Of a stretch of 64,000 nucleotides of DNA, positions 33,482 through 43,762 are shown piece after piece. Location of the stretch: positions 1 to 64,000 of the forward strand of contig KV424029.1 of NCBI GenBank assembly GCA_001632435.1, written 5' to 3'. Made by a program: the position numbers and the translations under genes. Each line of letters opens with the position of its first letter. Within the stretch, counting starts at the first letter, position 1. This stretch comes from Calocera cornea HHB12733. Its lineage: Eukaryota; Basidiomycota; Dacrymycetes; Dacrymycetales; Dacrymycetaceae. Under the pieces are notes generated by a model. It saw only the letters and a program-made list of their open reading frames with translations, was not told where the DNA came from and searched no databases.

Positions 33482-36400
33482 GTGAGAACTGGTGATCCGT
33501 GCCTGGTCACTTGACACAACATCACCTAACACAAGGGTGACCGGCACTTGACACTTGATTTAGCCTCCGGAGGGTCTAATATACCTCCGGATGGGTCTCG
33601 CAACCAGACCTGCCAGACTAACACCCGTCATAATGATATTGAACCCTGCCCAGATGACAGGCATTGCCAACCCGGCGCAGGTGGTTACTAGGCCTGCTCA
33701 GGGGCCTTTCAGATGGCCAGCCCTGACAGCCCTGACGGGTCTGATAGGGCCTGCCTATCCCTGAACATATCGCTGCACAACTGTAGATGTCAGAGCCCAC
33801 GCGGTGCCACGATAGGGGGCTTTGCTCTGGAGGCGGATCCACAGTGCATCGTCTATTCACGTAACCAGAATCAACAAGCTCCCGTTGATGGGAGTTACGA
33901 GAAAGTTGAAGGCAACGGTGCGATCGACACGATGCGTATGGACGAGGGCCATGGACAGCCTGCGCCAAGCGCAGGGAGGCCCGAGACTCCAAATACCATA
34001 GAGAGCTGACGGAGATAATCAAGATCATTCCCGGTACAGCTCCGGTATTGGTATGAAGATAAGATGTGTAGATCTTCTAGTCCAGTGGATCTGTTACTTA
34101 ATGATGAGCAGCGTCCTGAAATGCCGGTGCAGAAGCAGTCACTACACCGCGAGGCGCAGGGCAACCAGGCTCCAAAAGTGTGCCCGGTTCTTTTCGAAGG
34201 CATCAGATAACAGAAGAACAGACAAGAAGGAGCGGATTTGTCGACATCGGGAATGGCTGTGCAGCCATTGGACAGATCCGACAGTGCTGGCCCATTGACG
34301 GCGACAGCAGCGCAGTCCCAGTCCGCATGTCCTGTTAGGCCAGGTGGGTTGCTCGGGGATAACCGGAAGACAGCCTCATGGTTACCGCCTCCTTGTCGTA
34401 ATATGGTCCGATTGCGAACTTGACCGTCGGAAATAAGACGGGCCTGAGATGAGTCGGACCAGTTCGATGTGACTCAAGATCTCGCGTGCGTTCCACCGCC
34501 CCTGAGTACGATGCTTGACAGTGTCAGTGCAACCAGGACCGTTTTTTGGTGTCGGCGTTGACTGAGAGCTCCAGGCAAGTAGCTCTGGATTTGTGCATAA
34601 TAATCTCGATAAAGATGTCAATATGGTGAGATGTTCTCCAGAGCGTCAACACTCAAAACCGCTCTCGCGATATGGTGGATCGTCATGTCGAGCGGACAAC
34701 AGCAGCCGAAGCATTGTATCCGAGGTTCTTCCGGGCTTCGACTCAGCCACATCTCTTGGCAGTTCGCCACGCCGCTCTCAGGCTCACTGCTACCGCATCG
34801 TCGGGCCCATGAGCTGGGTCGCAACCACATTCCATAACTATATCACTGCTTATATCCGTTGCATGTATGCACTTCATCAGAAGATGTAATACCCTGCTCC
34901 GATAAGCAGAGAACGCGGCCCGCTAAGGACTCCTGCATCGCAGGAATGACACGCGCCATATGCCTGGTGGTTAGACCCGCAATCGAAGCAAAGAAGGACT
35001 CCACTATTCCCACCAGAACTTTGGATGATTACTATCGAGATGGAAGTGTACAATCAATGTTGGAAGGCAGGGAGTGGGGATTCGTGAATGTGTTGTGTTG
35101 GATTAGATCGAAAGCGCGGTGCGTCTCATCTCAATCTTGTCAGAAATTCATACACTGACTTTGCCTGAGGCTCATCCAGGCCGTATCACGCTATTTGATC
35201 TTACGCGTTCGTACTCGGCGGGGCTGGTCAGGCGTCAAAGCATGATCTTTGGACGATGTTTCGGCCGGACTGAGAGTACGCCCGCAGGGCGTCTTTCTCG
35301 ATGACGGTTACCAATGGCACACTAGCATGCCCTATCACCGTGGATGCATCTGGGCACAAGCGCTCAAACCTCCCTCTCTGTTCGAGTCTCCTACGCTGGC
35401 GTCTTTCGCTCGACGTTGTCATCGCCAGTTCTCGATTCCCGCAATCAGCGCTAGTGCGCCTCCATCACCGAGCATTTCGCTATCCAGTTCTCATATTCCT
35501 CGTGATGGACGTTGTCCCAGTGGTCGGGCGCGAACAACGAGATGAAGATCGTCATCGATTGATCCGCGTTCCACTCGCTCGGCGTCTAGCTCAAGTATCC
35601 GCCTCGTGACAGCCTCTACATATAATGTCCGCCCTGAAGGCCGCAGTGCCCAACCGATGTACCTTCTTCGTTTCCACCGCGACATTCTCTGTGTTCTGCT
35701 TGCTACCCCCTGCTTTATTACGCACACAATTCGGTCGACGAGTGCCCAGAGCTGTTGGACCTCTGCGGCTCTCAATTTTCGCTCCCCTGTACCGGACCAG
35801 TGGGAACATCTCGATTCACATCGGGAACGACAGGCACCCCTCCATATATCATACACGATACGTACATCGGGAACAACCGGCTTAGGCGTCATCATGGGTG
35901 CTGTCTCCATTCTATGCTGCTATTACGTCGAAAACTATGTGCAGGTACCCTACAGATTACCAACCCCCCGACATTCGTTATATTGGAGCTCCCCCCCCTT
36001 GTCATTGGACGTGAAACACGATCGGCGCGACACAGATCGAACACCACCCGGACGATCCCTCAGAGAAGGCGCCTGTTCATTTCGTCAATTGGCCAGCTGT
36101 TGGCATGTCGATCGGCGGCAGGATACCTGCAACCCTCCAGGACGGGGGTCGCTAGTTGCACACCAAGGCTCGACCGCACCATTTCCCAGCCTTTCAACAA
36201 GGGGTGCGATCACTGTCCTCCATCCTGCCCTCAGCTGCCTTGCCTTACTACCAAAGCATCACACAAATACGTTCCACTCCATTGCAGATACAACATCAGC
36301 CTGCCTCGTGACCATCTTCGCTGCGTTCGGCGGCTTCGCTTGTCAGAGTCGTCACCTCAGTGCAATTGTAGCACTCGACCGGGCGGCTCGATGTGGCCCC

Positions 36401-36784
36401 AGGATATCTATCTCTGCGACCCTTAAAGTGGTGTACACGTCGAGTCACTTTACTTGCGAGGCCATTGGGAAACACGCGTCTAACAAGTCACTTGCAGTGG
36501 AGGAAACTCCCCGATTGCTCGGCAGTCGACGTGGGATCATCATACATATCGCTTCTTGCGCCCAATTGATGTCAAGACTTAGCCTCCCGCTGTGGAAATC
36601 TATCTCGTGGCAATTTAATAAATTGTGATGTAGGCATTCAGCAACGCAGTATATAGAAGAGGGGCATGGATAGTGAGCGTAAGGTTGGAAAGAAGGATTG
36701 GAAGAGGAAGAAACGCTAGCAGCAGGCAAGTGGATTAGAGACAGTGGTGATAAGGAGACGCAGTGAAACAGGGTCGTCGTCCTG

Positions 36785-38648
36785 TCAAGGGGATGGACGA
36801 CGACGATATATGGCGACCATGAACGACGAGCCCTTGTACACGTAGGCATCGGGGGTCGTGCTGCAAACTTTCATAAGACATCGACATGGTTCTCACGGAC
36901 CGTTACTTACTTCGTGAGGATGTCCCTCATGTTATGGAAGTCCTCCTCATATTTCTTTATGTTTATAAGCTTCGGGGGTTGAGAACCCCTCGTACCGTGG
37001 CGTGTTTCAGCATTCTGTCGGAACAGACTGGTGATCATAGCACTTTCGGTCGCGGCGGCACCTAGCAAGAGAGTGCGCCACCATCGCTGAGACATCTGGG
37101 CATCGCGCGACACAATTTCCGCCGTACTCTTCAAGTGGAGGGAGTGGACGCGCTCGAGACTTTTTATGCCGTCCATGCTGGAAATGACGTGTTTGATCCA
37201 GTTCTCTTGCCCAATGCCTTTGCTTCGGATCCCTCGCAGGTGAAGCATCTGCTGGAAAGCCTCAGGGTATGTCAATCGAATTTGGCCATCTCTCAGAGAT
37301 TCGGGCATCGCTGGAAGGAAACAACCATCATCAACAAGCTATCGAGACACAGTATCAGCAACAACCATCTACCCGACATACACTTGACATCTCACCTCAA
37401 AGATCCCGTTCGGCGCAAGAAGACTGGTAATATTCCTAAGGACCGACACCCACTAGATGGGCGGGCTAGTTCAGTATCAAAATCAAAGCATGTTACACCT
37501 GTTGCTCACATAGCCCAAGGGAATAGCCAGTGACATGTTTGCCATGCGAATGTACTCAAACTTCTCCTTTGCCAGCTCCGAAGGTAATGCTCCAGTCCGC
37601 TGTGCTCTGTAAAACTATTAGCGGCGTAGGAGGATATATACAGAGCACAATCCCACAGCAAATCCCCAGGCACAAAATACACGTTCGGCTCCAACGTTGA
37701 CGGGTAAAGCCTATGCATGTCCAAGGCATAGAATTTGGCCTCCTGGTTTGGAGACATCAGCCGGGTCGAGAGTACGTACACGGTTAACCCACAGGCCAAC
37801 AACATTTTGCATCCCTGATCCAGTAGCCGTAGCCGGCTCCGATGTCGAGAACCTTACTCGGCGGTTTGCCCCACTTATAGAATGACGGCCCAATATACAC
37901 ACGTTCTTTCCCATTGGATCTCAAACGACCGTATAGCTCCCCGTATAAGTATTTCTCTCTGATATCATTCATCAGCGTTCAGGTCGACCAAGTTCACGTG
38001 TAACACTCACAGCTTTCTTCCTTCTTCGCCTACCGATAGCGGATAGGGAAGCATCACACCCTGTAACATGTTCTGCTCTCGCAGTACGACGTCGTCCACA
38101 CGTACTCTATGACGGAATGTACGCTGGCGAAAGTCTTCGTTGGGACGAGGCTCTCCCTCTTGTTCGGAGTCCGATAAGAAGCTTGGCTTTGAAAGTAAGA
38201 CCTTTTTAGCCTGAGGTGCAGGCCTTGACCCTACACCAGCTCCACGATTGGAAGAAGGGACATCCATGATAACCCCACTTCCAGAAACAAAGCTACCTGG
38301 AGCCTGTGAAACCTGAGGGAGCTGACTGGTTCCCCTTTGGACTGTGCCCGGGAGACGCGGTACCGGGGGAACTGGGGACGGGAGCGTTGTTGGAGGATTC
38401 CGTGCACGAAGGTCGCCGAAGCGGCTCTTGCGGATTGCCCCATCTGTTGCATAACCGTCGTAGTTCGAGGCAGCACCCTGGGGTTTCTGAGAGGAGCTTG
38501 ATGTTCTTGGTGGCGCTGGCGTCTTTGAACGGAGTGGCACCTCCCGGGTCGTGGTGGTTGCTGCGGCCTCTGAGGGCCTGGAACGACTGCCAAAAGACAT
38601 GAGCCGACGGCGAAGTGAGCCAGGGCCTCCAGAACCGTTGGTCGACAT
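36785..38648 (-). CDS. Two-part methyltransferase family, member B
   Basis: Exons in order of transcription: 38648-38011, 37958-37793, 37742-37657, 37606-37510, 37452-37396, 37338-36911, 36860-36785; 515 aa. The closest relative in the window is member A: same exon phases, identical lengths for exons 3, 5 and 7. The disordered N terminus carries SKTPAP, one GYATD, FLSDSEQEG and LPYPLSV. Catalytic part: VLDIGAGYGYWIRDA, FEYIRMANMSLAIP, LLAPNGIFE, VDDG, QRWWRTLLL and the terminal strand YVYKGSSFMVAIY. The donor of the last intron (GTAAGT) overlaps an in-frame TAA, so an unspliced transcript would stop at 36907 and lose the final strand. Function beyond SAM-dependent methylation is unknown. Confidence 0.85.
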
Positions 38649-38704
38649 TGTAGCTGTGTGTGAGAGAGAGGTTGCACTGAGAAAGACGGTACTAGGATTG
38701 AGGT

Positions 38705-38713
38705 ATTTATATG
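38705..38713 (-). promoter_or_regulatory. TATA box of methyltransferase B
   Basis: catataaat on the minus strand, about 57-65 bp upstream of the ATG. It matches the promoter spacing of the other family members. Confidence 0.65.
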
Positions 38714-39298
38714 GGTGAGCTTGCGGCGGACACGCGGAGGAGGGCCGTGTCCGACTCATGTCTGGGCCTCGCTGTTGGCACAGCATATCAATCACCACGT
38801 TCAATGTGATGGAGAAATGGAGGAAAACATTAGGACAGGTGCATGGCTGCCAGTGGAGCCTCGCTGTAGCCCAAGAGAGAGCTTCGTACAGGGCAAGTCC
38901 AGGCCGGGGGCAATCACGCCTTGTCAATAGCAGGTATATCCGGTCCCCCTCAGCTTAGTGTAAGGGCGGAGTTTCACTAATTGACTAGTTCTGGCCTTAA
39001 GTGGCCGATACAGCCGACTCGGCCATGGGCCCCAGGCCTCCCGTCTCCAGTCCTAAACTCCCCAAGTAGGTGCATTCTTACGAGCTGCTACGCCATACCC
39101 CTCTGAGGGGCTATACGCGTAGTGACTTGTCCTCGTTACTTTCTTATCAATGAGTCAGAGTAAGGGCTAGCTCCGCGGGCGATAATGAGTTGAATTGGCG
39201 ATAACTCGTCTAGCTCGGACTAGGGACGAATAAGAGACTACCGCTCACTTTCACCTCCCTTGTACCAGTGTTGATGAGCGAGATCTGCAAGCCCAAAC
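38714..39298. other. Spacer between family members
   Basis: About 580 bp. No methyltransferase exons (no EKY or GxGYW coding) were found on the minus strand here, which matters because the next gene is an N-terminal-only family member reading toward this spacer. Confidence 0.5.
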
Positions 39299-39970
39299 TT
39301 ACTCTCCAGGGTTTTCTCCCTTGATCGATTTTTCAGACATGCTCCAAACCGACCTCTGTGGTGGTCCTGAAGGGTAAAGCGGAAGCTGGTAGGTTCCTGC
39401 TGTTGGAAGAGGTCTTTGGGCAGGGTCAAAGAAGCTTTGCGGAGCCGGTGTTCCCCGACGGACTTGCCCAGGAAGAACCTGTCTGACATCCCTGAGCTGA
39501 GCGAGCGGGGCTTCAGCCCGGTTGCTGGTGGGAAAGATATCGAGAACACCAGCTCTGTCGGGCAGCCGGGTGGGAATAGGGGCGCGGATTGTTGGTTGTC
39601 CGTTCCGAAATCTCGAACTAGGCGAGTCGGTAGCATACCCCGAAGTAGGTACCTTCCGTGGACCGGGTTTGAACCACGGCTCAGCAGAAGGCTGGGGACC
39701 GGATGGAAGGGTGGATATGGGACCCGAATTTGCGGTCTGTTTCCGGATGTTCTTATAAGGAATCGCGGTAATAGCAGGACGAGCTCCTGGTGTCACCGTG
39801 ACATTTCCGATTGATGTGTTGGCGGAGACAGCGGTAGATCTCGTAGGGTGTGGTGTCATTGGGTCGTTTCTCTTTGTGATAGTCACATTAAGCGGAGTCT
39901 TGCGGGGAGCAATCGTTATAGAAACGCTTCTCTGAGGCGTCCGACCATCTCGAGGTTGTTGAGAAGACAT
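39299..39970 (-). CDS. N-terminal-only member of the two-part family
   Basis: Single frame, 223 aa from the ATG at 39970 (an upstream in-frame ATG at 40030 overlaps the TATA box and is unlikely). It shows the family's disordered module: basic Ser/Thr/Pro-rich start, SGYATDSPSSR, a PIPTRLP segment and a degenerate form of the LPYPL linker (QLPLYPSGPP). It ends ENPGE at a stop that overlaps a GTAAGT donor. No downstream exon coding for EKY or a SAM motif could be found before member B. Either the methyltransferase half was lost or the protein works without it, for example by competing for the partner of the GYATD motif. The link to the family rests on the motif, promoter layout and location. 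Confidence 0.6.
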   Translation of the reverse strand: MSSQQPRDGRTPQRSVSITIAPRKTPLNVTITKRNDPMTPHPTRSTAVSANTSIGNVTVTPGARPAITAIPYKNIRKQTANSGPISTLPSGPQPSAEPWFKPGPRKVPTSGYATDSPSSRFRNGQPTIRAPIPTRLPDRAGVLDIFPTSNRAEAPLAQLRDVRQVLPGQVRRGTPAPQSFFDPAQRPLPTAGTYQLPLYPSGPPQRSVWSMSEKSIKGENPGE

Positions 39971-40029
39971 CGGAAGTGATATGGACAAGAAAGAGGGAGC
40001 GTATAGTCGGTTATGGTATTCGAACAGCA

Positions 40030-40036
40030 TTTATAG
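40030..40036 (-). promoter_or_regulatory. TATA box of N-terminal-only member
   Basis: ctataaa on the minus strand, 60-66 bp upstream of the chosen ATG. Confidence 0.55.
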
Positions 40037-40528
40037 CGGAATAGCACAGGGAGATAGTGCGGCGATAGCAAGGCTATCAGTCCGGATCGGTACAGAGTGC
40101 CGCAGCTTCCGCGTTAAGAGCGGTATTTCTGGCGAGATTGGTTCCCTCGGTAATTCCAGAATATTCCCGACGGCGGAGAAGCGAGATCATTCCGCCATCC
40201 CTCTAATACCGTGCCGTATCTACGCTCCAAGTGACGAGCGCCAGGCAAACAACACGTCCTCAACCGCGTCTTCTTCCGTGTTGAAAATTTACCCAGATGA
40301 GATGAGATCCACGACTAAAATCTACCGGAGTTTGCCTCCCGTCATATGTTTGGCGTGAAACGGCTTTCCGCATGCGAAGGCACCGGTATTCAGCAGTGAC
40401 TGTGCACAGCAAGCGGGTTCCCGCATGATCCGTTTCCTGTGCACACCTACGAGTAGGAAAGCTTCCTTGGACGATGCTAGATATGCATACATAAGTCACG
40501 CCATAAGATACAAGCAAATCTCTCGGCC

Positions 40529-42729
40529 CTAGCGGCGCCTGAAGTGCCCGTCTGCTTTCTTCCGGGCTATGGTTACATGGAATGTTGAGCCATTATAGCG
40601 TCGAGTATCGGGATGGCTAGACGTGGGAATGAATACATCTCAAGTACGTTGACCAATTAACTCACTCGGCGATACGGTCACTCATCGCTTGAAGATCTTC
40701 TCGGAAAGCTCTGATCTTTCCTTCGAGAGTCTCTGGAGTAGCCGGAGATGTTCGATGCAGGTTGGCGATCTGCGGTTCCAATGAAAAGCGGATGGCATCT
40801 TCTGCCAGCATATATATCCGATGCCATCGGAGCTCTGAATCTTGATCCAAGTCGAATGGCATAACTGGTGCTGTCCCACGTAGCACAAACTCGAGCCCAG
40901 GGGTCCTTTCCACATATCCTTCGATTACAATCTCCCATTGATCCGGCATATTGAGCTTGCAGATGAAACCTCTGGACATGAGCATCTTTTCGAACAATCG
41001 TTCGTAGGATCGCAGGAAAACGTGGTCTACTGGTGAGTCTGACGGAATGGGAGGTGGCATCCATCCGTCGTCGACGATCTAAGAGGAGTTAGATTGGCAG
41101 AAAGCACTATAGAGCGAAATACCTCAAGAACGCCGCCAGGGCAAAGCTTCTTCGACAAGTGCTATTAATTGATCAGAAACGCTGCTCATCGGTGTAGTTA
41201 AGCCTCTCTTACCCAGAGCACGTACTCCCACTGGAGGAAGTGGGATCAATGGAATGGTCAATAGGGAGAAAGAAGAAATCTCACCTCCGCATCTGGAATG
41301 GCAAGCCTCATATTAGCCAGGCGTATGTGATCAAACTCCCCATCCTGAAATGGAAGAAGATTTCGGGATCTTGAAGAATTGTTAGAGCGAAACAAGACAG
41401 GATCAGCTATTCAATCAAGGCTTACAGAAGGTCTCCTTGTATGAATGTGATACGCTTCAGTTGGTCGTTTGGTATGTCGCAATGCGGCAATTCGAAATAA
41501 TCAAAAGCCACAAACTTGGTATGCTGAGTGTACTGAAGATCAGAAAGTATGCGCAGAGGGGTCAATATAGGACTGACCTTCCAGTATGCAGAGGCATCGC
41601 GGAGCCAATACCAATAGCCGGCACCAATATCCAAAGATTTCTTTGGAGGACGTTCTGCGAAACCTTCGTGAAACGAAGGTCCACAGTATTTCTCAAAATT
41701 GTATGGCGGTGCAACGTAATATAGCGTCCGGTAGACATATTTCTCCCTAGGATAATTCGATTGTAAGATATTGTTGACCGTGGAGATACTTGGCACGTAC
41801 AAGGATCGGGTTTCCAAATCCACCGATAACGGATAGGGCAGAAGGAGCTGTTGCAGAAGGGCTTGTCCTTTCGTTGGCTGGGTATTCGCCTTCGCTCTCT
41901 TACTGAAAAAAGAGAACGTTCTCTTCCTACCTTTGGGCGTCGATTTGGTATTGTCCGCATCGGTGTCGGTGTCGGAGACATAAGGTGGTTTCCGACCGCC
42001 TTTAGAGAAAGAACGTCTTTGTTTAGGTGTTATCGAGCGAGGTGTCATTGGCCGGATATCTGGCCGAGACGTTGACCTGGAGCGAGTGGGCGAAAGTGGC
42101 GTGGGAGGCGGCTGTTCTCCTCCAGAAGAGGGCCAGCGTACCAGTTCAGAAGGCGGAACTGCTGCTCGCAAGAGTGATGGCAATGGCGGCAATGGTGGTG
42201 CCGAGCTACCAGACTGACCACGTCTGTGCTGCAAGAATGAAGGTGGTGCGGGTGTGGGCGTAGCGGATCGTGAGGTGGGCGACTGCGGCGAGCCAGGGGA
42301 AAGGGGGCTCCTCGGGAGCGGCACCTGTGTCGGGGAGCGCAATCCGTAACTCGAAGGGGCGTCCGGAGATGTCGCGACCTGTAGAGAGCGATCGTGATTG
42401 AGTCGTCTGTCGTTCTTGGTGGAAGGTACGTCCGTGCCATAACCATCATAATTCCTTGTAATGGCTCTTCCCCGGCTAACGGTTGACGAAGGAGTTGATG
42501 TTGGCGTCTTCGAGCGTTCGACTGCAGCTTGCACAGGGGCCTTCAGATGAAGAGATACCTGCGGCGACTTCTTAGCCGCATGGGTGTCCGTATAATACCC
42601 ATCGTCTCGGGGCTGTTGAGGCTTTGACTTGGAGGATCTTGCCGAACTTGGATCTGGGGTTTTGGCTCGGCCTGTCAGAGAGGACAAGCGAGCTCGCCAT
42701 CCACCTCCTTGGGAGCTGGTAGGAGACAT
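40529..42729 (-). CDS. Two-part methyltransferase family, member C
   Basis: Exons in order of transcription: 42729-41801, 41746-41578, 41523-41426, 41369-41285, 41230-41213, 41161-41123, 41078-40666, 40616-40529; 612 aa. The frame is open to an ATG at 42774, but that codon abuts the TATA box. The ATG at 42729 gives MSPTSSQ...AKTPDP, aligning with members A and B. The N-terminal region has GYYTD, GYGTD, VSDTDTD and LLPYPLSV. Two 54-nt introns keep frame. Methyltransferase: SLDIGAGYWYWLRDA, FDHIRLANMRLAIPD, CPGGVLE, VDDGW, RWHRIYML and the terminal YNGSTFHVTIARKK. Exon 5 is an 18-nt microexon coding six residues. The final donor overlaps the TGA of the unspliced frame. Confidence 0.83.
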
Positions 42730-42774
42730 ATCGGGACTTGAGGAGGAATCCCACTGGTAGCCCTGAGAAGCCAT

Positions 42775-42782
42775 TTATATAG
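42775..42782 (-). promoter_or_regulatory. TATA box of methyltransferase C
   Basis: ctatataa on the minus strand touches the upstream ATG at 42774 and lies 46-53 bp from the ATG at 42729. This is the main reason for choosing the downstream start. Confidence 0.7.
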
Positions 42783-43762
42783 TCGAGGACTGCCCGGACC
42801 TGCGCACGGCCCACCGGAGATATAAAATAAAGTACGAATCCGAAGTCAGGGGTATTCAGACGACGAGAGCGATCGTATGTATCAGCGGACCCAAGTGCCA
42901 GTCATAAAACGTCGTCCGAGTCATGGATGGTTTCAGCGGACAGTTATGGCAAAACGCCGGCCGAAAGATAGGCCAACGTTGAGTCGGCGCAGCGAACGCG
43001 AGGCGAAGCTTAAAAGTCGCAGGCTGGCGTAAAATTCCATAATTTGTAGGCCAGCAATCCCCATTGGAAGGGGCGCCCCTGACGATGGGCCACGTTGCGG
43101 ATACCTCGAAAAGCGAGAAGAATGCCTTGGAAACCGGCTGCCAGCGTGAGCAGATTCTGCATTCATCCACGCGGCAAACACGTGTACAGAAGCCTATCCA
43201 AGGATCTGATGTCGCACAGATAGATAGTCCAACCGAATGCAGAGGCCTGCTTTAGTGGAGCAGTTGGGAGGGTGGCTTCACATAGCTGGTGACGGCGTCG
43301 TCCAGGTCCGATGATGCGCCGTATTCGCATACAGCATCTCAATCGTCACAGCTCGAAGGATTGATGCAGCGTTGGATACGCAGATTGCCTCCGCAGTATC
43401 CGCTATTTACCCAATCGGGCATCACGTGCTTCCAAGGGCTCTATCTGGCCCGGTCCGAGGCTTTTAGTTCTCCGCGGCATGTACAAGCCACCTCATTCAA
43501 ATCACGTTATGATCATTTAAGTGAATAATAGTAGGAAGTACGTCTGTTACAGGTAGAACCCGTTGCATGGCCGTGGCCGCAGGATGGTCGCCGAGACATC
43601 TGACTTTGTTGGGAATACGGCTCGTACGCCAGCGACGGCCATTGTTGCCAGATGAATGCCAGATGAATACTGTCTAGGGGATATCGATGTTGGAACCATG
43701 AACGCGCAAAGCAAATGAGCAGCATGGATATCTGCCGTGCTGAACATAAACATAGCGTTGCA
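42783..43762. other. Spacer, promoter of C and 3' end of D
   Basis: About 980 bp with no recognisable gene. CACGTG occurs at about 43180 and 43424. No repeats were seen. Confidence 0.5.

Larger units (their letters stand above)
30821..36784. other. Large gene-poor region with LTR-like sequence
   Basis: Almost 6 kb without a gene I can support. It contains an LTR-like or MITE-like element with a TA-dinucleotide tract (33.2-33.6 kb, entered separately). Many short frames show no domain. A 341-codon frame at 35606-36628 is unusually long for non-coding DNA but its translation is compositionally random. Probably a graveyard of mobile elements. Confidence 0.5.

Noticed and set aside
35800..35890. 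Two TSGTTG peptides resembling the AMP-binding P-loop
   Set aside because: They arise in different reading frames from a short repeated stretch (catcgggaacgacagg and catcgggaacaaccgg), and none of the other ANL motifs is nearby.
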